Notes: generated by a model from the sequence alone, not told the origin. A stretch of 22,743 nucleotides of DNA from an uncultured Armatimonadota bacterium (GCA_937875395.1 CALNCU010000065.1:1-22743); one strand, 5' to 3'. Shown: positions 8,610 to 16,262, numbered from the stretch's first letter. A program made the numbers and translations.

Positions 8610-8742
8610 ATAAGAAGAAGAGGGTTTACGTTCATATAACTGCTAGCTATCATAGCTATTCTGGCGGCAATTCTATCCCCGGTCTTTGCCAAGGCAAGAG
8701 AGAAGGCCAGGGCAGGCTACATGCCAGTCTAACCTGAAGCAA
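8610..8742 (+). pseudogene. Prepilin (type IV pilin-like) N-terminal fragment, decayed
   Basis: Translating from the ATA at 8610 gives IRRRGFTFI, a stop, then LLAIIAILAAILSPVFAKAREKA; shifting one base at the GGG of 8710-8712 continues as RQATCQSNLKQ. This is the N-terminus of a prepilin: basic leader, G/F cleavage site, hydrophobic helix and the AREKAR...SNLKQ tail seen in Armatimonadota pilin-like (DUF1559-type) proteins. Three lesions are visible: ATG to ATA at the start, GAA or GAG to TAA (8637-8639) at the invariant Glu5 of the mature pilin, and one extra G. An intact GGAGG ribosome site (8598-8602) still precedes it. Nothing recognisable follows the caa codon at 8740, so the rest of the gene has been deleted or replaced. 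Confidence 0.8.
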
Positions 8743-8803
8743 CCCGTATCCTCTTTACAGCAAAACCCCCGGCCCTGTAGAAACATGTTAAATAAACAAG
8801 CTA

Positions 8804-8832
8804 TTGCATTTGTTGAGGCCAGTATATATAAT
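8804..8832 (+). promoter_or_regulatory. Candidate promoter of the phosphorelay operon
   Basis: TTGCAT (8804-8809) and a perfect TATAAT (8827-8832) are 17 bases apart. This predicts a start near 8839 and a leader of about 127 bases before the kinase GTG. Two hairpins sit in that leader: CTCTGC/GCGGAG (8850-8868) and TGCCGGT/ACTGGCA with loop AAT (8872-8888). The -10 match is good and the -35 match is weak. Confidence 0.4.
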
Positions 8833-8965
8833 GTAAGGTAGGCGTTAAGCTCTGCTGTTTCGGCGGAGTAATGCCGGTAATACTGGCACTGTGTTTCTTG
8901 AGATGGAGCCTTGGTGTGGGCTTCAAGAGCCGGTATGCGGTGCCAATTGTACTCGAGGTGTACTT

Positions 8966-10552
8966 GTGAACCAGCCTAAGTCGCCCGAACAGACCCGTCA
9001 GAGCCCTGATCCGGCGGCAAGCCACGGGGTAAAACCTCTGAATGCTGAAGATTACAGCCTGTATGCCGAGTATGCCACGGATATCCTATCCAGACATACC
9101 CTGGACGGCGTCTTTTTGTATATATCCCCCTCCTGCAGAACTCAGTTCCACTGCGAACCGGAAGCACTTATAGGGCATAAGTTTGACGAGTTCATCTACC
9201 CGGACGATCTTGAATCGTTCCGCAGGTATATAGAAGAGATACAGCGCAGTTCATCCGAGATGACAATAAGCTTCCGCGGGCTCAGAAAGGATGGCACCAT
9301 CCTCTGGCTGGAGACCGTAGGCAAAGTCCTCCACCCGGATCAGACTGGCAGGGCATCCGAGATTATAGCCGTCACGCGCAACATTACCGAACGCAGAAAG
9401 GTAGATGAAGCAAAGGCGCTCCTTGCCGCCATAGTGGAATCCTCAGATGATTCCATCATAAGCAGCACGCTGGAAGGACACATAATCAGCTGGAATACCG
9501 GCGCAGAGCACCTGCTGGGCTACAGCCGCGAAGAAGCTGTAGGCAAACACATCACGCAGCTGGTGCCGTCCAGCCAGATGGATAAGCTGCCGTATATACT
9601 GGAACAGCTAAAGGACGGCAAGCACATTGAACGGATGGAAGTTATCTTTCAAAGAAGAGACGGAGTGCGCAAAGCAATCTTGCTTACAGTCTCTCCCATT
9701 AAAGATTCCGTCGGGCAGATAATAGGCGCATCTACCATTGCCTACGATATTACGGAGATCAAAAAGGCCGAGGAACGGTTGGAGCGGTATGCGGTAGAAC
9801 TGGAGCGCGCAAACGAAGAAGTAAAGCAGTTTGCCTACATAGTATCGCATGATCTAAGGGCGCCGCTTATTAACCTGAAGGGTTTTGCCGCCGAGCTTAG
9901 ATCTGCGCTGGATGTGCTTGACTCAGCCTTCCTTGAAGCAATGCCGCATCTAAGTAAAGACTCGCGCCAATCTGCAGAGATGAGCCTGAAGGAAGACATC
10001 CCGGAATCGCTGGACTACATAGACTCCTCTGCCTCCCGCATGGATTACTTTGTAAACGCCGTGCTAAGGCTCTCCAGGCTGGGGCGAAGAGAGATGATCT
10101 TTGAACCCCTTAACCTTGAATCCATAGTAAATTCCGTACAAAAGGGCCTGGCGCACCAGATAGAAGAGAAACAAATAAAAATCACCGTAAACCCTCTGCC
10201 GGAAGTAATGGGGGATAGAACCTCTATTGAGCAGATTGTAGCTAACATCTTAACCAACGCCGTCCTCTACCTGGACCCGGCCCGCCCGGGCAGGATAGAA
10301 ATAGGCGGAGAGAAGCTGGACGACGAAACCATTTTCTACATACGTGATAACGGGTGCGGTATTGCAGAAGAAGATATGTCCAAGGTCTTTGCGCCTTTCA
10401 GGCGTGCAGGCCGGTATGATGTCAAGGGAGAAGGGCTGGGACTGGCCTACGCCCAGACGCTGGCATACCGCCACGGCGGCTCTATCCGCTGCAAATCAAC
10501 CAAAAACGAGGGTACCACGTTTACCGTAACCCTCAGCAATCATCCGGAATAG
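8966..10552 (+). CDS. Soluble PAS-PAS sensor histidine kinase
   Basis: The protein has 528 residues. GTG 8966 is chosen because GAGG (8955-8958) lies 7 bases upstream and the frame before it does not read as protein. Two PAS domains follow (about 30-145, with FLYISPSCRTQF and a PAC end AVTRNITERR; about 150-265, with IISWNTGAEHLLGYSREE). A short coiled coil leads to the HisKA H-box SHDLRAPL with phospho-acceptor His295. The ATPase part shows an N-box (NILTNAVLYL), G1 box (DNGCGI), F-box (FAPFRR) and G2 box (GEGLGLAYAQ). There is no membrane segment or signal peptide, so it senses a cytoplasmic cue through the PAS domains; a bound cofactor cannot be inferred. This H-box type commonly pairs with Rcp1-like regulators, and one is encoded 9 bases downstream. 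Confidence 0.92.
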   Translation: MNQPKSPEQTRQSPDPAASHGVKPLNAEDYSLYAEYATDILSRHTLDGVFLYISPSCRTQFHCEPEALIGHKFDEFIYPDDLESFRRYIEEIQRSSSEMTISFRGLRKDGTILWLETVGKVLHPDQTGRASEIIAVTRNITERRKVDEAKALLAAIVESSDDSIISSTLEGHIISWNTGAEHLLGYSREEAVGKHITQLVPSSQMDKLPYILEQLKDGKHIERMEVIFQRRDGVRKAILLTVSPIKDSVGQIIGASTIAYDITEIKKAEERLERYAVELERANEEVKQFAYIVSHDLRAPLINLKGFAAELRSALDVLDSAFLEAMPHLSKDSRQSAEMSLKEDIPESLDYIDSSASRMDYFVNAVLRLSRLGRREMIFEPLNLESIVNSVQKGLAHQIEEKQIKITVNPLPEVMGDRTSIEQIVANILTNAVLYLDPARPGRIEIGGEKLDDETIFYIRDNGCGIAEEDMSKVFAPFRRAGRYDVKGEGLGLAYAQTLAYRHGGSIRCKSTKNEGTTFTVTLSNHPE

Positions 10553-10561
10553 GAGTAAATA

Positions 10562-11011
10562 ATGTCTACTATGCCGCAAACAGAAAATCGAGAGGTTACA
10601 ATCCTCTTGGCAGAAGATGATCTGGGACATGCTCGGCTAATAGAGAAAAACCTGCGCCGGGCCAATATTGCAAACAATATAGTGCGGGTTACGGACGGGC
10701 AGGCAGCAGTTGATTACCTGTTTGCAGAAGAGAACCTTAAGGCACGGGGGCAGTCCATGCCTGTGCTGGTGCTTTTAGACCTTAATATGCCTATACTGGA
10801 TGGCTACCAGGTGCTTAAAATCATGAAAGCGAACGAACGCACCAAGCGCATCCCCGTAGTAATCCTTACCACCACAGACGACCCGCGCGAAGTTACAAAG
10901 TGCTATGAACTAGGCTGCAACATATACATAACCAAGCCGGTAGATTATGATAACTTTACAGAGGCAATTAGAAAACTGGGGCTGTTCCTATCCATAGTAA
11001 CAGTCCCCTGA
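10562..11011 (+). CDS. Rcp1/CheY-like single-domain response regulator
   Basis: The 149 residues form only a receiver domain. The acidic pocket is E18-D19-D20, the phospho-acceptor is Asp73 (LLDLNMPILDG), and the switch Thr103 (ILTTTDD) and Lys125 (ITKPV) are in place. The extended loop between helix 2 and strand 3 (FAEENLKARGQSMP) is typical of Rcp1-type regulators that serve phytochrome-like or PAS kinases. AGGAG overlaps the end of the kinase gene and lies just before the ATG. There is no output domain, so it should shuttle phosphate or act by protein contact, most simply between the kinase upstream and the hybrid kinase downstream. Confidence 0.92.
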   Translation: MSTMPQTENREVTILLAEDDLGHARLIEKNLRRANIANNIVRVTDGQAAVDYLFAEENLKARGQSMPVLVLLDLNMPILDGYQVLKIMKANERTKRIPVVILTTTDDPREVTKCYELGCNIYITKPVDYDNFTEAIRKLGLFLSIVTVP

Positions 11012-11020
11012 GTGAATTTC

Positions 11021-13378
11021 ATGACCAAAAAGCTCTCCGTACTGGTAATGGAAGATGATAAAGGGCTGGCCCGACTCTGCCAGAAAAAGCTGGAGAGAGC
11101 CGGTTACAAGGTAGATCTCTACTACGACGGCGAACGCGGGCTTTCTGCCTTTGGCTCCGGCAAGTACGATGTTATTGTACTTGACCACATGATGCCGGGC
11201 CATGATGGGCTGGATGTTATACGCCGCCTGGGAAAGGATGGGCCGCTTCCGCCTGTGGTTATGGTTACGGGCTCCGGAAACGAAAGGCTTGCTGTTGAAG
11301 CCCTTAGAATGGGCGCCCGGGACTACCTTATTAAAGATGTGGATGGCAGATATCTTGACCTTCTGCCAACGGTTATAGGGCGCGCAATAAGCCAGCAGAG
11401 CGCCGAAGAGACAATGCAGCTCTCCGCCAAGGTATTTGATAACGCCATGGAGGGCATATTAATAGCAGACACCTCCCTCAATATAATCTCCGTAAACAAA
11501 GCCTTTACAACCATTACAGGATATTCAAGCGAAGAAGTAATAGGAAACAACCCCCGTATGTGGCAGTCCTGGCGGCTTGATTTCCATGCCTATGATGAAA
11601 TGTGGAATTGCGTCCAGGAGGTGGGAAAATGGGAGGGAGAGATCTCCGTGCTAAGAAAGAGTGGGGAAATCTACCCGGCCTGGCTCACTATAACCGCCGC
11701 CAAGGACGATGCAGGGCGGACCACCAATTACATAGGTTTTCTCTCTGATATTACAGAACGCAAACAGGCAGAGACGGATTTGCAGCAGGCAAAAGATGCC
11801 GCCGAAGCCGCCTCCCGCGCAAAGAGCGAGTTCCTGGCCAACATGAGCCATGAAATCCGCACCCCCATGAACGGCATAATAGGCATGACGGAACTGGCGT
11901 TGGGAACAGAGCTTGACCCCGAGCAGAGGGAATACCTGGTAATGGTTAAAGAATCCGCCGATGCTCTTTTAGCCGTAATAAACGACATTCTGGATTTCTC
12001 AAAAATAGAAGCCAGGAAGATGGAACTGGACATAGTTAAGTTCTCTCTCAGAGACAACCTGGATGGCGCGCTCAGAGTTATGGCAATAAGAGCCCATTCC
12101 AAAGGGTTGGAACTTGCAAGCCATATAGGGCCGGATATCCCGGATAACCTCTACGGCGACCCAATACGCCTGCGCCAGATAGTAATGAACCTTATAGGCA
12201 ACGCAATCAAATTTACAGACCACGGCGAGATAATTTTAAGGGCGGAAGAAGAATCATACAGCCCCGGTTGGACTGTGTTGAAGTTCACCGTATCAGACAC
12301 CGGGATAGGCATCCCGGAAGAGAGCCGGGAACGCATCTTTGAAGTGTTCGCCCAGGCGGACGGTTCTACATCAAGAAGATACGGCGGCACCGGGCTTGGA
12401 CTTGCCATCTCCGCCCAGCTGGTTGAGATGATGGGCGGAGAGATATGGGTAGAAAGCCAGGTTGGCCGGGGGAGCGCCTTCCACTTCACAGCCCGGTTTG
12501 AACTGCGCTCATCTGAAGCCCGGACAGAAAGTTTATGCCTTCCCCTCATAGCTGAGGGAAAGAGAGTACTGGTTGTAGATGACACCGCCGTCAACAGAAG
12601 CTTTTTGGAAGAGTTGCTGCAAAGGTGGCGTATGGTTCCAACCGTTGCAGATAGCGGTGCATCCGCGTTGGAGGCCATAAAACATGCCCGGGATTCCGGC
12701 AAACCGTTTGATCTGTTGATACTGGATTCGCGGATGCCCGGCATGGATGGATTTGCCGTCTTTGAACAGGTTAGCGACCTTGAATTTGCAGATAAGACTA
12801 TTATGATGCTCCGGCCCGGCAGCAACGGCGGAGATATAGCCCGCTGCGATGATATGGGCATACCCTTCTATCTTGCCAAACCCATCAGGCAATCAGATCT
12901 TCTTGATAGAATAATGACCATGCTCGGCGGCGAAACCTGTAAATCCATTAAAATACCGGCGCCCAAGCCTTCAGACTCTATGCAGGAGCATTCCCTTAAC
13001 ATCCTGCTGGCAGAGGATAACCCTGTCAGCCAGAAGCTTGCGGTGAGAATCCTGGAGAATAGGGGGCACATCGTTACCGTGGCCGGAAACGGCAGAGAGG
13101 CCGTCTCCAATGCCACCAAAGGCACATTTGATGTTATCCTCATGGATGTTCAGATGCCGGAGATGGATGGGTTCACCGCAACGGCGGCAATCAGGGAGAT
13201 GGAAAAGGTAACCGGAAAGCACATTCCCATCATCGCCATGACGGCGCACGCCATGAAGGGGGATATGGAATGGTGCCTTGAGGCCGGGATGGATGATTAT
13301 ATCTCAAAACCCGTCCATGTAGATGAAATATTTGCCGTTATAGCCAGAGCGCTCCCGCATCTTGCCGAAGATGCATAA
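11021..13378 (+). CDS. Hybrid histidine kinase: REC-PAS-HisKA-HATPase-REC-REC
   Basis: The protein has 785 residues from ATG 11021, which has a weak GAGTGA site before it. GTG 11012, directly abutting the previous stop, is an in-frame alternative. The order is: receiver 1 (Asp55 in VLDHMMPG), PAS (about 130-250, IISVNKAFTTITGYSSEE...DITERK), HisKA with His277 in MSHEIRTPMNG, HATPase (NLIGNAIKFT, DTGIGI, FAQADGSTSRRYGGTGLGL), receiver 2 (Asp569 in LDSRMPGMDG, Lys620) and receiver 3 (Asp709 in MDVQMPEMDG, MTAHAM, KP). Receiver 2 has Arg598 where the conserved switch Ser/Thr is expected, so its signalling step may be altered. The protein is cytoplasmic. The N-terminal receiver suggests that it is itself a target of phosphotransfer, possibly from the upstream pair. 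No HPt or DNA-binding output is encoded nearby. Confidence 0.92.
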   Translation: MTKKLSVLVMEDDKGLARLCQKKLERAGYKVDLYYDGERGLSAFGSGKYDVIVLDHMMPGHDGLDVIRRLGKDGPLPPVVMVTGSGNERLAVEALRMGARDYLIKDVDGRYLDLLPTVIGRAISQQSAEETMQLSAKVFDNAMEGILIADTSLNIISVNKAFTTITGYSSEEVIGNNPRMWQSWRLDFHAYDEMWNCVQEVGKWEGEISVLRKSGEIYPAWLTITAAKDDAGRTTNYIGFLSDITERKQAETDLQQAKDAAEAASRAKSEFLANMSHEIRTPMNGIIGMTELALGTELDPEQREYLVMVKESADALLAVINDILDFSKIEARKMELDIVKFSLRDNLDGALRVMAIRAHSKGLELASHIGPDIPDNLYGDPIRLRQIVMNLIGNAIKFTDHGEIILRAEEESYSPGWTVLKFTVSDTGIGIPEESRERIFEVFAQADGSTSRRYGGTGLGLAISAQLVEMMGGEIWVESQVGRGSAFHFTARFELRSSEARTESLCLPLIAEGKRVLVVDDTAVNRSFLEELLQRWRMVPTVADSGASALEAIKHARDSGKPFDLLILDSRMPGMDGFAVFEQVSDLEFADKTIMMLRPGSNGGDIARCDDMGIPFYLAKPIRQSDLLDRIMTMLGGETCKSIKIPAPKPSDSMQEHSLNILLAEDNPVSQKLAVRILENRGHIVTVAGNGREAVSNATKGTFDVILMDVQMPEMDGFTATAAIREMEKVTGKHIPIIAMTAHAMKGDMEWCLEAGMDDYISKPVHVDEIFAVIARALPHLAEDA

Positions 13379-13531
13379 CACCCTCCTGGAGAGCAGTCAT
13401 CCACTTTTGTGATTCCAAACCACTTCCGGCCGCAAAAGGAGCGATTGCAAAATCGTTTTGGGCCTGCTAAAATAGCTTGGAGATACTAAACAGCAGGCCT
13501 TTGGCTATGCAGGTTTGAGAGGTTAATTTTA

Positions 13532-14761
13532 ATGCTTAAGATTGGTATTATTGGTGCCGGCAGCCGAGGTATAGGCTGCTTTGGGAAGCTTGTGACAGGC
13601 AGGGACGATGCAGAAGTAACCGCCCTGGCCGATCCCAATTCCGCCCGTATGGAAGCAGCCGCCAGGATGCTTGGGCGAAAGATGAATTTCTACACATCCG
13701 TTGAAGAAATGTTAAAGAATGAGCATTTGGACGGAGTGGTAATCACCAGCCCGGACTATACTCACCAGGAGAACGCTCTTCTTGCCATTAAATACGGGGT
13801 TCATGTACTGGTAGACAAACCTCTGGCTACCACGGCCGCCGGATGCGAACGCATAATCAGAGCCGCACGCAAAAAGAACCTTGAGGTTTCCGTAGGTTTT
13901 AACCTACGGCACGCGCCTGTGCTCATGAAAATTAAGGATTTGATAGATTCCGGCGCTATAGGCAACCTGATGCTTATAGAGAACCGGGAGTTCTATGACG
14001 GCGGACGCACCTATATGTCCAGATGGAACCGCAAGTATGAATGGTCCGGCGGCCTCTGGGTGCATAAGGGATCTCATGATTTTGACATCTTCAACTGGTG
14101 GAACTCATCCGGCACACCTGTACGGGTAAGCGCCTTTGCAGGCGTAAATGCTCTGCGGCCGGAAGGGATACCGTTTGATATTGATAAGGATAAACCCGTC
14201 GGACCCATCTGCAGCCAATGCGCCTACAAAAAGGCGTGCCCGGATGCTGTTCCGGAAGCTGCGCGCGGAAGCCTTTTTGGCGCCGAAGCGGTAGAAGTTG
14301 ACGGCTATGTTAGAGACAAGTGCCTCTTCCTTTCAGATAAAGACACGCATGACAACGGCGTGGCAATTGTTGAGTACGATAATAACGTCCGGGCCAGCCA
14401 TATAGAGTGCTTTATCTGCAACTTCACGGATAGGCGGTATACAATAATAGGGGATAGAGGCATTATCACCGCCAGCCTTGAAACCCCCAAATCCGTCACC
14501 TTAAGCCCAAGGTGGGGGGATGAAGACCATATCATCCATGTGCCCCCCGCGCCGGAAGGCGGGCACGGCGGCGCAGACCCTGGGCTTGTCGCCCGGTTTA
14601 TTGAATGCCTTAAAACCGGCAATCTCAGCTCATCCACCGGCCGTGACGGAATACGGTCCGTGGCGGTAGGCGAGGCTGCAGAAAAATCATGGCGCGAACA
14701 CCGCATGGTAGAAATCAGCGAGCTGGCGGATTTAAATGATCCCGTCCTTCAATCTATCTAG
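13532..14761 (+). CDS. Gfo/Idh/MocA family oxidoreductase with a cysteine cluster
   Basis: The protein has 409 residues. ATG 13532 follows GAGAGG (13517-13522). The N-terminus has the Rossmann motif IGIIGAGSRGIG, and the conserved catalytic-region lysine is Lys96 in VLVDKPLATT. The substrate-side helix reads GGLWVHKGSHDFDIFNWW, with the conserved His/Asp pair. These enzymes oxidise or reduce a sugar or cyclitol hydroxyl with NAD(P). The distinctive feature is an insert of four cysteines, Cys227-x2-Cys230-x5-Cys236 and Cys264 (ICSQCAYKKAC...DKC), the spacing of a metal-binding knuckle and seen in a subset of the family. Its substrate is unknown. It lies downstream of the phosphorelay on the same strand after a 153-base gap, and a perfect 15-bp hairpin follows the stop. 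Confidence 0.9.
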   Translation: MLKIGIIGAGSRGIGCFGKLVTGRDDAEVTALADPNSARMEAAARMLGRKMNFYTSVEEMLKNEHLDGVVITSPDYTHQENALLAIKYGVHVLVDKPLATTAAGCERIIRAARKKNLEVSVGFNLRHAPVLMKIKDLIDSGAIGNLMLIENREFYDGGRTYMSRWNRKYEWSGGLWVHKGSHDFDIFNWWNSSGTPVRVSAFAGVNALRPEGIPFDIDKDKPVGPICSQCAYKKACPDAVPEAARGSLFGAEAVEVDGYVRDKCLFLSDKDTHDNGVAIVEYDNNVRASHIECFICNFTDRRYTIIGDRGIITASLETPKSVTLSPRWGDEDHIIHVPPAPEGGHGGADPGLVARFIECLKTGNLSSSTGRDGIRSVAVGEAAEKSWREHRMVEISELADLNDPVLQSI

Positions 14762-15093
14762 CATCCTTACAACACCCGGCCGCCCGCTCATGTAACGGCA
14801 GCCGGGTGTTGTAAGATTCATAAGGCGGTTTTTCTTCCACTTCATGTATGTGCAGGCTTATTGTTCCCTGGCTGCCTGTTGCAAGGTAAACATGATTTGC
14901 AAGAGAGATCATCAACCAGAAGTCAGCGCCAACCTGATATCCTGCCGCACGGGGGCATATCGTGCGCATTCGTAATATGCTGGTGCATTATCCTCTTCCC
15001 TGCAATACGCACAATCTCTTCTATAGGTTGTATATCCAGTCTTACCGGTATAAGGCGGAAACTATTTTCCGCGTGTGTAAAAGTCTTATGCAT
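14754..15093 (-). pseudogene. Frameshifted small ORF, family unknown
   Basis: On the minus strand, ATG 15093 has GAAGG (15099-15103) five bases upstream and opens a frame reading MHKTFTHAENSFRLIPVRLD and further. It ends after 56 codons. Dropping one base from the G5 tract (plus-strand 14951-14955) joins it to a second open frame, giving a continuous protein of about 112 residues (RAAGYQVGADFWLMISLANH, then HIHEVEEKPPYE). Both halves use the same ATA-rich codons as real genes here and read as protein. The final 20 or so residues run through the 15-bp hairpin, so the true end may lie near 14825. I do not recognise the family. It could be a decayed gene, a homopolymer sequencing error, or chance. 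Confidence 0.35.
14766..14815. terminator. Perfect 15-bp inverted repeat, possible terminator
   Basis: CTTACAACACCCGGC (14766-14780) and its exact complement (14801-14815) flank a 20-base loop. It starts 5 bases after the Gfo/Idh stop, where a terminator is expected. No T-run follows immediately (a T5 comes only at 14828-14832), so it may instead protect the mRNA 3' end or be a repeat remnant. Confidence 0.55.
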
Positions 15094-15367
15094 TTTTACC
15101 TTCAGCAATCGTATATGAAGATTTAGCTAGAAGTAGGTAACTGCTATATGCACTATACCCATGCAAAACATTACTGCAATCCGGCATCCTAGGGAAGGAT
15201 AACGGGTGCCCGCGGTGAATAATGAATATAGGCTGATTATGCCTATGCCCTCCGCTTTCCAGCAGACCTTGGCCAAGACTATGTTGAAAGAGACAATACA
15301 GGGTTGGAACCCATGAAGAGGAATATTATGGATAGGGTAGACCAAGCAGCACAGAGGAGGATTTGAA
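15094..15367. other. No recognisable gene; short unassigned ORF
   Basis: Together with the frameshifted ORF this forms a 606-base gap between genes. The only protein-like stretch is a 36-codon frame from GTG 15206 to the TGA at 15314 (EYRLIMPMPSAFQQTLAKTM), with a GGAAGG-like site before it. It may be the tail of a lost gene or a small gene; I do not call it. AGGAGG (15355-15360) at the end is the ribosome site of the hydrolase. Confidence 0.3.
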
Positions 15368-16153
15368 GTGCTACTAGAAGATACATGCCAGATTGATGTA
15401 AAATCTACAATAGACGGCTCTGTAGAGAAGAGCCTGCTTTATATGCCGGATAATGCAAAGAATATCCCTTTGGTAGTGGTTCTGCATACATGGAGCGCAG
15501 ACCGGTTTACCCAGCTAAGACCTATCCCGGAATCCGTAAAATCGCTGGGATGGGCGCTGCTTCTGCCGGAGTTCAGAGGTCCCAACCTTACCGCAAACCC
15601 GCGTGCGGGTGAGGCCTGCGCCTCTTCCCTTGCAAAGCAGGATATAATAGACGCCGTAGAATATGTATGCAATAATTATTCCGTAGACCGCTCCCAGATA
15701 TTCCTGCTGGGCGGTTCCGGCGGCGGGCACATGTCCCTTATGATGGCGGCGTATGCCCCCAGGCTTTGGCGTGCGGTGAGTTCGTGGTGTCCCATTACAG
15801 ACCTTGCTGCATGGCATGGGCAGAACCCTAACTATTCAGAACATATAGCCGCCTGCTGCGGCGGAGTTCCCGGCGCAGGGGAGGAAGTAGATAAGGAGTA
15901 CACAGGCCGGTCCCCGCTTACCCACGTAAACAAAATAGCGGAAGCAACCGTCTTTGTGCACCACGGACGATTTGACCCAAGCGTCCCCTACACGCATACC
16001 TGGCGCCTGGCCCAGATGATAGAGGCGCTGGGCAGCAAATCATTCTTCTTTGAAATCTTCAACGGCGGGCATGATATGTACTATGAGGAAGGTTTTAAAT
16101 GGTTCCAGCGGTTTGTAGATAGCGACAAGGCAGATTCCCAGCTTACGGGATAG
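15368..16153 (+). CDS. Alpha/beta hydrolase, prolyl-oligopeptidase/dienelactone-hydrolase type
   Basis: The protein has 261 residues. GTG 15368 has a strong AGGAGG (15355-15360) with 7-base spacing. The catalytic triad can be read directly: nucleophile Ser117 in LLGGSGGGHMS, Asp203 in HHGRFDPSVPY and His235 in NGGHDMYYEE. The HTWSADRF turn after strand 3 supplies the oxyanion region. The protein lacks a signal peptide and the beta-propeller of full S9 peptidases, so an esterase or acyl-sugar deacylase is more likely than a peptidase. It lies between Gfo/Idh genes, suggesting removal of acetyl or other ester groups from glycan fragments, but this is inference. The stop is followed by a gap containing an inverted REP-like repeat. 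Confidence 0.88.
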   Translation: MLLEDTCQIDVKSTIDGSVEKSLLYMPDNAKNIPLVVVLHTWSADRFTQLRPIPESVKSLGWALLLPEFRGPNLTANPRAGEACASSLAKQDIIDAVEYVCNNYSVDRSQIFLLGGSGGGHMSLMMAAYAPRLWRAVSSWCPITDLAAWHGQNPNYSEHIAACCGGVPGAGEEVDKEYTGRSPLTHVNKIAEATVFVHHGRFDPSVPYTHTWRLAQMIEALGSKSFFFEIFNGGHDMYYEEGFKWFQRFVDSDKADSQLTG

Positions 16154-16200
16154 TGGCACATAGGCCCACAAGTGCGCAACGGAGCAAACACTTGGGGAAG

Positions 16201-16237
16201 ATGCTTCGGCCGCAGAGCGTAGCGCCGCTGCCGGAGC
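16201..16237 (-). repeat. REP-like palindrome, copy 4 (inverted)
   Basis: Read on the minus strand, GCTCCGGCAGCGGCG... ends CTCTGCGGCCGAAGCAT, matching copies 2 and 3. It lies 47 bases after the hydrolase stop. Just beyond it (16263-16281) is a 19-base segment that matches, inverted and at 18 of 19 positions, a segment beside copy 5. On its other side, CCACAAGTG and CACTTGGGG form a second small inverted repeat (16167-16196). Confidence 0.75.
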
Positions 16238-16262
16238 TTTAGGGCGGGCACAGAGCCCCGTT

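Noticed and set aside
8891..8965. Extension of the PAS-PAS kinase to GTG 8891
   Set aside because: The added 25 residues are Cys/Trp/Gly-rich and unlike a PAS kinase N-terminus, there is no ribosome site, and the region is better explained as a structured leader.
12151..12861. Open minus-strand frame of 236 codons opposite the hybrid kinase
   Set aside because: The plus strand encodes intact HATPase and receiver motifs here. The antisense translation is Ser/Pro-rich without a domain pattern.
13442..13499. Small hairpin CGATT/AATCG followed by TTTT, and GGCCTGCT/AGCAGGCC, after the hybrid kinase
   Set aside because: Stems of 5 and 8 bp (the latter with a 23-base loop) are too weak to call a terminator.
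14861..15118. Plus-strand frame of 85 codons in the 606-base gap
   Set aside because: It begins with a weak start lacking a ribosome site and is Cys/Ile-rich. The minus strand in the same place gives a more protein-like, though frameshifted, reading.
15206..15316. 36-codon ORF before the alpha/beta hydrolase
   Set aside because: It is protein-like but too short, and matches no known family. It is kept only as a note in the gap description.
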